Assembly (NCBI GenBank): GCA_007123575.1 | Contig: SKKV01000161.1 | Span: 1 to 14,763 of the forward strand | Direction of reading: 5' to 3' | Origin: Wenzhouxiangella sp. | GTDB taxonomy: Bacteria; Pseudomonadota; Gammaproteobacteria; Xanthomonadales; Wenzhouxiangellaceae | DNA: 14,763 nt | In this document: positions 1 through 7,579 of the stretch, one piece after another | Position numbering within the stretch: the stretch's first letter is position 1 | Layout: every line of letters starts with the position of its first letter | Made by a program: the position numbers and the translations under genes | The notes under the pieces: model-generated | What the model saw: the letters and a program-made list of their open reading frames with translations, nothing else | Told to the model about the DNA's origin: nothing | Database searches by the model: none

Positions 1-1159
1 CCACGTCCAGGCAGGCCCTCAGCGGCTGGCGTGCCTCGATCCGGCGCCGGTCAACCTGGCGGCGGGCGGCTTCGATCTCGACGATTTCCAGGGCGTGGGT
101 GGGCACGCACAGCAGGCGGCTGACCTGGCCAGGCCGGTGGCCGGATCGCCCGGCGCGCTGGATCAGGCGGGCAATGCCCTTTGGGCTGCCGATCTGGATG
201 ACCTGGTCGACCGGCGAGAAATCCACCCCTAAGTCCAGGCTGGAGGTGGCGACCACGCATTTCAGCTCGCCGGCCCGCATCCGGGCCTCGGCCTGCAGGC
301 GCTGCTGGCGGTCGATGGAGCCGTGGTGAAGCTGAACCCGGTCGGGCCAGGGCACGACCGATGAGATCGCCCGGTACCAGAGCTCGGCCTGGGAGCGGGT
401 GTTGGTAAACAGCAGGGTGGATTCGGCCAGCTCCAGTGCTTTCAACACGCCCGGCAGCTGCGGCAGGCCGGAGCGGCCGGCCCAGGGGAATTGCTCGATC
501 TGCTCCGGCAGGAGGATGTCGATGGCAATGTCGCGCTCAAGGTCGCCGGCAATCAAGGTGCCGCCTCGATTCGGGCCCAGCAGGACCTGCATTGCCTGCT
601 CGACATTGCCCAGGGTGGCCGACAGGCCCCAGGTTTTCAGTTTCGGGTTGAGCGCGCGCAGGCGCGCCAGGCACAGCTCCAGCAGCACGCCGCGCTTGGA
701 GCCCAGCAGCTCGTGCCATTCGTCAATGATGACCGCACGCAGGCGGCCCAGGCGCTGGTTGGCATCGGCATAGCTGAGCATCAGGGCCAGCGATTCGGGG
801 GTGGTGACCAGGGCCGGCGGTGGGGTTTTCTGCAGGCGACGACGTTCGCTGGCAGAGGTGTCGCCGGTGCGCAGCGCAACCCGCCAATCCAGGCCCAGCT
901 CGGCCAGCGGTCGATTCAGGTTCTCGGTCGTATCGCCAGTCAAGGCGCGCAGTGGCGTAATCCAGAGGTAGCGCAGGCCCGGTGGCGGCTGGTCCAGGCT
1001 TTCCAAAACGGGTCCGCCCCAGGCGGCCAGAGTTTTGCCAGAGCCGGTGGGCGCATGAATCAGGCCGTTTTCACCATCCGCGTAGGCTTGCCAAGCCTGT
1101 CGCTGGAAGGGAAACACCGGCCAGTCGCGCTCGGCGAACAGACGTTCCAGGGCATTCAT
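1..1159 (-). CDS. Ligase-associated Lhr-type DEXH-box DNA helicase (partial, C-terminus outside window)
   Basis: This is an ATP-driven superfamily 2 helicase of the Lhr-core type, which translocates on single-stranded DNA and unwinds duplexes during repair. The 386 visible residues start at an ATG at 1159 and contain no stop. They show Walker A APTGSGKT (about 36-43), a Q-motif-like FPFQRQAWQAY just before it, the DEXH box as IDEWHELLGSKRG (about 145-157), motif III LSATLGN (179-185), motif IV TNTRSQAELWY (252-262), and motifs V/VI VVATSSLDLGVDF and QRAGRSGHR (334-342). Both RecA-like domains are present. The winged-helix and accessory Lhr domains, roughly the second half of an enzyme usually near 800 residues, lie off the left edge. 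The ATG overlaps the ligase TGA in an ATGA tetranucleotide, so the two are probably translationally coupled. In other genomes a metallophosphoesterase (PdeM/MPE) often follows. Family assignment is firm. Confidence 0.95.
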   Translation of the reverse strand, partial: MNALERLFAERDWPVFPFQRQAWQAYADGENGLIHAPTGSGKTLAAWGGPVLESLDQPPPGLRYLWITPLRALTGDTTENLNRPLAELGLDWRVALRTGDTSASERRRLQKTPPPALVTTPESLALMLSYADANQRLGRLRAVIIDEWHELLGSKRGVLLELCLARLRALNPKLKTWGLSATLGNVEQAMQVLLGPNRGGTLIAGDLERDIAIDILLPEQIEQFPWAGRSGLPQLPGVLKALELAESTLLFTNTRSQAELWYRAISSVVPWPDRVQLHHGSIDRQQRLQAEARMRAGELKCVVATSSLDLGVDFSPVDQVIQIGSPKGIARLIQRAGRSGHRPGQVSRLLCVPTHALEIVEIEAARRQVDRRRIEARQPLRACLDV

Positions 1160-2751
1160 CGCGGCAGGTCGGGCAGCAGTTTCTTCAGGTCTTCGAGACA
1201 ATCGGCATCGGCTACGCCAAGGTCTTCACGCCAGCGGTGAATGCGCGGAAAGCGCATCGCAATGCCCGACTTGTGCCGGGGCGAAGGCTGGATGCCTTCG
1301 AAAGCCAGTTCGAACACATGGACCGGTTCGACCGAGCGCACCGGGCCGAATCGCTCGCGGGTGTGGTTGCGGATCCAGCGGTCGAGGCGGTCGATTTCGG
1401 CCTGGTTCAGGCCGGAGTAGGCCTTGGCCACCGGCACCAGTTCGTCGCCGTCGTGAACGGCAAAGGTGTAGTCGGTAAACAGGCCTGAGCGCCGGCCGTG
1501 GCCGGGCTGGGCGTAGATCAGCACGCCGTCGAAGGTGTAAGGCTCGACTTTCCATTTCCACCAGTCGCCGCGCTTGCGACCGACCTGGTAGGGCGAGGCC
1601 AGGCGCTTGAGCATGATGCCTTCGACACCGCGCTCGCGCGACTGGGCCTGCAGCTCGGGCAGGGCCTGCCAGTCATCAAAGGCAATGATCTCGGAGCGAT
1701 GCAGGCCGTCGGCCCTGGCGAGGACCTTGTCCAGCGCTTTCACGCGCTCGCTCAATGGCTGCTCGCGCAGGTCCTTGGCCTTGTGCTCCAGGCAGTCGTA
1801 GGCGAGGAAAGCCACCGGCGCGGTCTGCAAGGTCTTCGGGCCGGGCTTCTTGCGTCCGATGCGCTTTTGCAGCACGGCAAAGGGCAGCGGTTGGCCGTCG
1901 CGCCAGGCCATGATCTCGCCGTCGAGCACGCTGCCGTTGGGCAAGGCCTGGGCCGCGGCTTCGATTTCGGGGAAGCGGCCGTCCATCAGCTCTTCGCCCC
2001 TGGACCAGATAAAGGTCTGGCCACCGCGTCGGATCAGCTGGGCACGAATGCCGTCCCACTTCCACTCGGCCTGCCATTCGTCGGCCTCGCCCAGGGCCTC
2101 GAGCTCATCTTCCAATGGTGATGCGAGAAAGAACGGGTAGGGCGTGGCCTGGTCCAGATCATCGTCCGATGCCGGCGCAATCAGGCGCTGAAAGAATTCA
2201 GACGTGGCCTGCCAGCGGCCCATCAGGCGATGGGCGATCAGGCTGGAGTCGACTCCGGCCACCTCGGCCAGGGCGCGGGTGACCAGGCGCTTGGACACGC
2301 CGACGCGAAACCCCCCGGTCAGGATCTTGTTGAGCAGAAAGCGCTCGGTGCCGCTCAGGCTGGCCCACAGTTCGGTCACCCGCTGCTTTCGTGCTTCATC
2401 GTCAAGCTGACGCAGCGGCTGGATCTGCTGCTCGATCAATTCGTGCAGGGCCGGCGACGGCTTGTTCTTTTGAGCATCCGGCAGCAGCAGGTGCATGGTC
2501 TCGGCCAGGTCACCCACATGCTCGTAGCTGTCCTCGACCAGCCAGGCCGGCAGACCGCTGGCGGCCACCGTCCACTCGCGCAGCTCCCGGGTATTGACCA
2601 GACGTTTGAGCCGCCGCCCGGTCAGAAAACGCACCGCCCAGGCTGCGTCCGCTGCCGGCGCCTGGCGGAAATAATCAACCAGCGCGGCCAGCTTGGCATT
2701 GGTCGCCGTGGTCCGGTCCAGGCGATCGAACAGGGCGGCAAATCGCTTCAT
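1156..2751 (-). CDS. ATP-dependent DNA ligase of the repair-associated (Exo-Lig-Lhr) cluster
   Basis: This enzyme seals nicks in duplex DNA through a covalent ligase-AMP intermediate. It has 531 residues, the normal size for bacterial ATP-dependent ligases with an N-terminal DNA-binding domain. Residues 1-200 form the helical domain, with LNKILTGGFRVGVS (about 140-153) typical of it. Nucleotidyltransferase motif I is EWKWDGIR with the adenylated Lys at 231. Motif III/IIIa follows as LDGEIMAW (276-283), motif IV as EGIMLKR (377-383) and motif V as WWKWKVEP (397-404). A C-terminal OB-fold covers the remainder, including the RHKSGIAMRFPR stretch. The start ATG at 2751 overlaps the exonuclease TGA and the stop overlaps the helicase ATG, each as ATGA. 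No strong ribosome-binding site precedes the start, which fits coupling. All catalytic motifs look intact. It is a second ligase besides the NAD-dependent LigA expected elsewhere in the genome. Confidence 0.96.
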   Translation of the reverse strand: MKRFAALFDRLDRTTATNAKLAALVDYFRQAPAADAAWAVRFLTGRRLKRLVNTRELREWTVAASGLPAWLVEDSYEHVGDLAETMHLLLPDAQKNKPSPALHELIEQQIQPLRQLDDEARKQRVTELWASLSGTERFLLNKILTGGFRVGVSKRLVTRALAEVAGVDSSLIAHRLMGRWQATSEFFQRLIAPASDDDLDQATPYPFFLASPLEDELEALGEADEWQAEWKWDGIRAQLIRRGGQTFIWSRGEELMDGRFPEIEAAAQALPNGSVLDGEIMAWRDGQPLPFAVLQKRIGRKKPGPKTLQTAPVAFLAYDCLEHKAKDLREQPLSERVKALDKVLARADGLHRSEIIAFDDWQALPELQAQSRERGVEGIMLKRLASPYQVGRKRGDWWKWKVEPYTFDGVLIYAQPGHGRRSGLFTDYTFAVHDGDELVPVAKAYSGLNQAEIDRLDRWIRNHTRERFGPVRSVEPVHVFELAFEGIQPSPRHKSGIAMRFPRIHRWREDLGVADADCLEDLKKLLPDLPR

Positions 2752-3752
2752 GCGGATGCCGGACTCAGGGTCTGGCGCAGGTTCCAGGCTTCGCTGTCGA
2801 TGCCCTGGTCGCGCAGAAAGCCGGCCAGGGCCTCGCCGTTGCCGTGGATGGTGATGACGCGTTTGGCACCCATGTCATGGGCGGTACGGATCAGAGCCGG
2901 CCAGTCGGCGTGGTCGGATAGGACGAAACCGCGGTCGTAGCCGCGTCGGCGGCGGTTGCCGCGAATGCGCATCCAGCCGGAAACAAAGCCGGAGCCGTGT
3001 TTCGGAAAGCGCCGCATCCACGGCGAGCCGGCCGCCGAGGGTGGGGCCATGATCAGGTCGCCGGCAAATTTGTAGCCTTTTTCCGCCTCGCTGACCGGGC
3101 TGGTTTCGATCAGCTCCAGGCCCTGTGCCCGGTAGCAGTGGGTCAGCGGCAGCATCGCGCCGTGCAGCCAGACCGGTCCTTCGGCGCGGCCATGCAGTTC
3201 GGCCAGCACGCGCTGGGCCTTGCCCAGTGCGTAGCAGAACAGCACGGCCGGGCGCTGTTGAGCGCGGCAGCCTTGCCACCAGTCGATGATCTCTTCGATG
3301 ACCTCGCTTGTATCCGGCCAGCGATACACCGGCAGGCCAAAGGTGCATTCGCTCAGCCAGGTGTCGCAGGCAAAGGCTTCGAAGGGCGCGCAGGTCGGGT
3401 CAGGCGCGCGCTTGAAGTCGCCCGATACTCCCCAGGTGCCCTCGTCGGTCTCGACGCGCACAGTGGCCGAGCCCAGGATATGACCGGCGGGAAACAGGGT
3501 TACCCGAGCCGCGCCGAGTTCGAATGGTTGACCGTAGTCGCAGGCTGCAATCGTATCTGCGCCGCCAACGCGATGATCGAGCACCGGAATACCAGGCGTG
3601 GCGGCAAACACCTCGGCATTGCCGGCGCGTGCATGGTCGGCATGCGCATGCGTAATGATCGCCCGCGGCACGGGCTTCAGCGGATCAATCCAGAAATCAC
3701 CGGCAGGACAATAAAGCCCGCCCGCATCAGGGTATAGCACGCCCTTGTCCAT
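2748..3752 (-). CDS. Ligase-associated DNA exonuclease (metallo-beta-lactamase / SNM1-like fold)
   Basis: This 334-residue metal-dependent nuclease of the MBL/beta-CASP superfamily is related to SNM1/PSO2 and to the Exo protein encoded beside Lhr helicases. The metal-binding HxHxDH motif is HAHADH at residues 35-40. It is followed by the PAGHILGSA segment (88-96), with the next metal-ligand His, and by SGDFK (110-114), with the metal-bridging Asp. The C-terminal stretch SDHADWPALI, with a further conserved Asp-His, and VITIHGNGEALAGFLR complete the family pattern. The protein probably resects DNA ends before the ligase and helicase act. The chosen ATG at 3752 lies 68 nt downstream of the peptidase stop, with only a weak GAGG about 17 nt upstream. 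Its stop overlaps the ligase start. No truncation or missing ligand is apparent. Confidence 0.94.
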   Translation of the reverse strand: MDKGVLYPDAGGLYCPAGDFWIDPLKPVPRAIITHAHADHARAGNAEVFAATPGIPVLDHRVGGADTIAACDYGQPFELGAARVTLFPAGHILGSATVRVETDEGTWGVSGDFKRAPDPTCAPFEAFACDTWLSECTFGLPVYRWPDTSEVIEEIIDWWQGCRAQQRPAVLFCYALGKAQRVLAELHGRAEGPVWLHGAMLPLTHCYRAQGLELIETSPVSEAEKGYKFAGDLIMAPPSAAGSPWMRRFPKHGSGFVSGWMRIRGNRRRRGYDRGFVLSDHADWPALIRTAHDMGAKRVITIHGNGEALAGFLRDQGIDSEAWNLRQTLSPASA

Positions 3753-3820
3753 AAGTGTCAGAGTGCCTCACAGCCAGTGAAGCAACCGCCAATCAAGGTG
3801 CCGATCTTTCCCCTTTTCCC

Positions 3821-5710
3821 TCAATCCTCGCCGTCAACCAACCACCGCCTCATCCACGCTTCCAATCGCTCGTACATATCCACCCGATTGGCCACATCCT
3901 GAAACTGATGCGGCTCATCCGGGTAGCTGACCGCCTCGAAGCTGCGCCCATGTTTTTCCAGGGCCTCGACGACCAGTTCGAACTGGCGGAAGGGGGCGCG
4001 GATGTCAGCCTCGCCGTGCATGACCAGGACGGGTGTGCGCACCTGGTCCAGCAAAGCAACCGTGTCGCTGCGGCGGTAGGCTTTCGGGTTGTCTTGCGGC
4101 GAGCCGCGGTGGCCTTCGCGGGTAAACAAGCGGCCAATGCGGTCGGCGTTCTGGTAGGCATCGGCAAAATCGTAAATGCCAGCCATGGGCACGGCGGCAT
4201 CGAAAGCGTCCAGGTCGCGGCTAACGGCGCCCAAGGCAATGATGCCGCCATAGCTGTAGCCGTAGACGCCGACCTTGCCGTTCGACCAGCTTTGCCTGCG
4301 TGCCCAGTGGGCGGCGTCGGCGGCATCCAGCGACTGGCTATTGGCCCAGTCTTCAACGGCCATGTTCTGGAAAGGGCGACCGAAGCCCGAGCCGCCGCGA
4401 TAATTGATTGCCAGAACCACGTAGCCCTGCTGCGCCAGGCGCTGTTCGACCAGGTTCAGGCCGTTGTAGTAGGCGTTCGTGCCGCCTCCGTGGGCCTGGA
4501 TCAGGGTCGGATAAGGGTGGTCGGGATTGAAGTCGGGCGGGACAAACTTGAGAGCCTGGATATAAAGGCCGTCGCGCGCGCGGTAGCTGATTTCGGTGGG
4601 TTGCTGCAGCCCTTGCCAGCGGCTGGCCACTGCAGTGGCCTGGCGCACGGGCCCGCCGTCGCGACCAATCAGATCCAGCTCGCGACCGCGCTTGGCCGTG
4701 GAGCGAACCAGCGCAAATTGCTCGCCGTTGGCGCTGATATCGAAGCGGTGAATCATGCCGCCCATATTGGTCATTCGGGTAGCGACGCCGCCGCGGGCCG
4801 GTATCCGCCACAGCTCCATCTCGCCACGCTCGTGAACCGGAAAAAACAGCTCACTGCCATCGGCAGACCAGGCTGGCGAATCGATTTCCGCAGCGGTGAC
4901 CTGCATGTCCACGCGGGTTTCGCCGCCGTCCAGGTCAACCAGGTAGATGTCGGCCAGTTCCAGGTACCAGAAGCCGTCCTTGGGCGTGCCATACATGGCG
5001 ATCCGAGTACCGTCCGGACTGAAGGCCGGTATGCCGTTGGCCATGAAGTCGGTGGACAACTGACGGGCCTGGCCGCTTTTAACTTCCACCAGCCAGAGAT
5101 CGTCTTGCCAGTGATCGGCCTGGTTGGAAACAAAGGCAACCGTTTCCCCGTCCGGCGACCAGGCATGGCCGAAACGCGGATCTTCGATATCCATGGCGCC
5201 TTCGGTGAGCTGGCGCGGGTCCGATGCGCCGTCAGTGGCGACCAGCCACAGGTCCTGGTAGCCGGAGCGGCTGCTGGCGAACAGCACCTGGCTGCCGTCA
5301 GGAGCGGGGCGCGGCAGGCGCACATCAAACTTGTCGTCGGTCAAGCGAACGGTCTGGCGCTCTGCCAGATCGAGCAGATACAGGTCGCTGTCGTGAATGA
5401 ATACCAGGCGCCGGCCATCATCGAACCAGGCCGCTGAATGGCCGGCGGCCAGGTGGTCCAGGGAACCGGAGGCCACATCGAGCTTGTACAAGCCGCGCTG
5501 GTCAGGTGTATTGAGGGTCAGGATGGCCTGGCTGCCATCCGGCGAGAGCCGGGCGTCGAACACGCCGTCATTGCCGGTCCAGCGGCAGACGGTAATGGCG
5601 CAAATGTTTTCCCATTCAAGCGCCACTTGCTCGGGTTCTGCCCAGGTGGTGCCGACTGGCAGTATCAGCAGCAGCGGGGCCAGGAACAGGCGTGACAGTG
5701 AAGTTTGCAT
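3821..5710 (-). CDS. Secreted S9-family serine peptidase (prolyl oligopeptidase / acylaminoacyl peptidase type)
   Basis: This 629-residue exported serine peptidase probably cleaves short peptides in the periplasm. The N-terminus is a classic Sec signal peptide: basic residue, the hydrophobic run LFLAPLLLILPVG, and likely cleavage after TTWA at about 24. Residues about 50-360 hold repeated SPDG/APDG/SADG and ANGE-type turns (for example 56-59, 137-139, 185-188, 231-234, 282-285), the PD40/TolB-like blades of an S9 propeller. The alpha/beta-hydrolase domain follows from about 375. It has the oxyanion-region HGGG (407-410), the nucleophile elbow GYSYGG with Ser486, the acid in HGEAD (Asp569), and the catalytic His601 in DEPHQF. 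The start codon lies on the base after the preceding TGA, so translation may reinitiate; no Shine-Dalgarno sequence is visible. It is the last gene of the cytochrome/UnbV operon. The exact substrate cannot be read from sequence. Confidence 0.93.
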   Translation of the reverse strand: MQTSLSRLFLAPLLLILPVGTTWAEPEQVALEWENICAITVCRWTGNDGVFDARLSPDGSQAILTLNTPDQRGLYKLDVASGSLDHLAAGHSAAWFDDGRRLVFIHDSDLYLLDLAERQTVRLTDDKFDVRLPRPAPDGSQVLFASSRSGYQDLWLVATDGASDPRQLTEGAMDIEDPRFGHAWSPDGETVAFVSNQADHWQDDLWLVEVKSGQARQLSTDFMANGIPAFSPDGTRIAMYGTPKDGFWYLELADIYLVDLDGGETRVDMQVTAAEIDSPAWSADGSELFFPVHERGEMELWRIPARGGVATRMTNMGGMIHRFDISANGEQFALVRSTAKRGRELDLIGRDGGPVRQATAVASRWQGLQQPTEISYRARDGLYIQALKFVPPDFNPDHPYPTLIQAHGGGTNAYYNGLNLVEQRLAQQGYVVLAINYRGGSGFGRPFQNMAVEDWANSQSLDAADAAHWARRQSWSNGKVGVYGYSYGGIIALGAVSRDLDAFDAAVPMAGIYDFADAYQNADRIGRLFTREGHRGSPQDNPKAYRRSDTVALLDQVRTPVLVMHGEADIRAPFRQFELVVEALEKHGRSFEAVSYPDEPHQFQDVANRVDMYERLEAWMRRWLVDGED

Positions 5711-7579
5711 TCAGGGCTGGGTGATGTGGTGGAGCTGGTCTACGGCCAGATCGGTCAGTACTTGCTCGCTGCCGTCGGGCCAGGTGACGGTGACCCGATC
5801 AACCTGGTCGCTGCTGCCCAGCCCGAAGGTCAGCGGCAGTTCGACCTGGGACAGGTAGCTGCGGGTGGGCATGACGGTTCGATACTGGGTCCTCCCACCG
5901 GCTTCCAGCTTGACGCGTGCGCCTATGGCGCCGGTGTTGGGCGATCTGCCCTGCAGTTCCAGGCGCAGCCAGTGATGGCCCAGGTCGGTGTCATTGCGCA
6001 ACAGCAGCGGCGGACCGCCAATCTGGGTGAGAACCACGTCGAGACGGCCGTTGCCGTTGATATCGGCATAGGCCGCGCCGCGGCCAACAAGGGGTTCGGC
6101 CAGGTCGCCGATGTTCGTGGGCAGGACCTGGACGAACGAGTGCCCGCAGGCATCGCCGCAGTTCCAGAACAGCTGTCCGGGCTGGCGATATTGCTGGCTG
6201 GCCTGCACTCGATTGATTTCGTTTTCGACATGGCCGTTGGTTTGCAGGAAGTCGAGCCAGCCGTCGTTATCGTAGTCAAAGAAAAAGACGCCGAAGGTCA
6301 GGGCCATGCGGGTGGGGCCGCCGATGCCGGTGACGATGGTCTGATCGGCGAACAGGTCCGGACCGCCTTGGGAGACATAAAACGAGCTCATTTCGTTGGC
6401 AAAGTTGCCGATGGCGACGGCCAGGCGGTCATCGTTGGCAAAGCGGGCGAAGTCGATACCCATGGCGCCGGTGGCCAGGCCGTTGCGGTCGTAGCCCAGC
6501 CCCCAGTCAGTGGCCAGCTCGGTGAAAGTGCCGTCGCCGTTGTTGCGGAACAGAAAGTTGCCAACGGTGTCGTTGGCGACCATCACGTCGATCAAGCCAT
6601 TGCCCTCGAAATCCACGGGGATCAGTGCCAGTCCCTTGCCGGCGGGGTTGCCCGTGGCCGGGTTTCGGATATCCATGCCGGCACTTTCGCCGACTTCGCT
6701 GAAAGTACCGTCGCCCTTGTTGATGTATAAGTAATTGCGAGTGCCGGCGAAGTTGGTCGGTGGGCCGTAGGCACGGCCAATGCCGGTCAAACGGTAATCG
6801 ACCTCGATGTCGATCTCGCGCGACCATTCGACATAGTTGACCACGAAAAGATCAAGGTGGCCGTTGCCGGTGGCGTCAAAAAAACCGGCGCTGGTCGACC
6901 AGCTCTCTTCACCACCGGCGACCCCGGCGCTGTCGGTCACATCGACAAAGCGCCCGTTACGATTTTCAAACAGATGGTTCCTGCCTACCGCAGTGGCGAA
7001 GATATCTACCTGGCCGTTGCCGTTGAAGTCGCCCAATGCGACGCCCATGCCGTAGAAGTGCACGCCGTCCAGACCTGCCTCGGCGGTCACTTCCCGGAAA
7101 TGACCAGTACCATCGTTTTCGTAAAGCCTGAGCGCGTTTGGCCGCGGGCGGTCCAGTGCCGGCCCGAACGGCCAGTGATCGGAATTGACGAACAGCAGGT
7201 CCGGGTGGCCGTTGTTGTTGTAGTCAAAAAAGGCCACGCCGGCGCCCATCGTTTCGGGCAACAGGCGCTCGCCGAAAGCGCCGTTGTCATGCACGAAATC
7301 AATGCCGGCGGCGCTGGTGATGTCGGTAAATCGCGCTTGTGGTGGACTGGGCAGGGCAGCCGGGGCGAGCAGGTGCTCAAGGTCGAGGGGTGCCTCGACA
7401 ATTTCAACCGGCGCTTCGCGCGCCAGCCACCAGCGCGCACTAACCACCACGGCGATCAAGCCAGCGGCAATCAGGATGATCAGCAGCGAACGTCGGAAGA
7501 CAATGCCGATAACGGCATCATCCTGTTCGCTGTCTTCCTCAAAGTGCGCGTCTTTCTGTTCTTGCTTGATATCGTTCAA
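5711..7579 (-). CDS. Membrane-anchored FG-GAP (VCBS) repeat protein with C-terminal ASPIC/UnbV domain (CRTAC1-like)
   Basis: This 622-residue protein has a short acidic cytoplasmic tail, one membrane span at about 31-52 (LLIILIAAGLIAVVV), and a large, presumably periplasmic beta-propeller. Six DxNxNGxxD-like calcium-binding loops mark FG-GAP/VCBS repeats: FFDYNNNGHPDL (118-), LGDFNGNGQVDI (182-), FFDATGNGHLDL (233-), PVDFEGNGLIDV (321-), FFDYDNDGWLDF (433-) and YADINGNGRLDV (504-). The C-terminus (about 545-612), ending in VTVTWPDGSEQVL, is a typical ASPIC/UnbV domain. A CGDAC pair (474, 478) could form a small disulphide. Translation appears to start at a TTG (7579-7577) whose TG is shared with the upstream TGA. 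No ATG occurs in this frame before the propeller, so the TTG is well supported. The family is named from a human cartilage protein and an anthracycline-cluster protein. Its molecular role is not established; a scaffold or binding function is inference. Confidence 0.92.
   Translation of the reverse strand: MNDIKQEQKDAHFEEDSEQDDAVIGIVFRRSLLIILIAAGLIAVVVSARWWLAREAPVEIVEAPLDLEHLLAPAALPSPPQARFTDITSAAGIDFVHDNGAFGERLLPETMGAGVAFFDYNNNGHPDLLFVNSDHWPFGPALDRPRPNALRLYENDGTGHFREVTAEAGLDGVHFYGMGVALGDFNGNGQVDIFATAVGRNHLFENRNGRFVDVTDSAGVAGGEESWSTSAGFFDATGNGHLDLFVVNYVEWSREIDIEVDYRLTGIGRAYGPPTNFAGTRNYLYINKGDGTFSEVGESAGMDIRNPATGNPAGKGLALIPVDFEGNGLIDVMVANDTVGNFLFRNNGDGTFTELATDWGLGYDRNGLATGAMGIDFARFANDDRLAVAIGNFANEMSSFYVSQGGPDLFADQTIVTGIGGPTRMALTFGVFFFDYDNDGWLDFLQTNGHVENEINRVQASQQYRQPGQLFWNCGDACGHSFVQVLPTNIGDLAEPLVGRGAAYADINGNGRLDVVLTQIGGPPLLLRNDTDLGHHWLRLELQGRSPNTGAIGARVKLEAGGRTQYRTVMPTRSYLSQVELPLTFGLGSSDQVDRVTVTWPDGSEQVLTDLAVDQLHHITQP

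Noticed and set aside
3755..5437. Long open frame on the plus strand (560 codons)
   Set aside because: It lies antisense to the S9 peptidase, whose catalytic motifs, signal peptide and propeller turns are all clear. The plus-strand translation shows no family pattern and is a GC-rich shadow.
5705..6730. Plus-strand open frame of 341 codons
   Set aside because: It is antisense to the FG-GAP/UnbV gene. Its repeated Gly/Val-rich composition is the complement of the calcium-loop codons.
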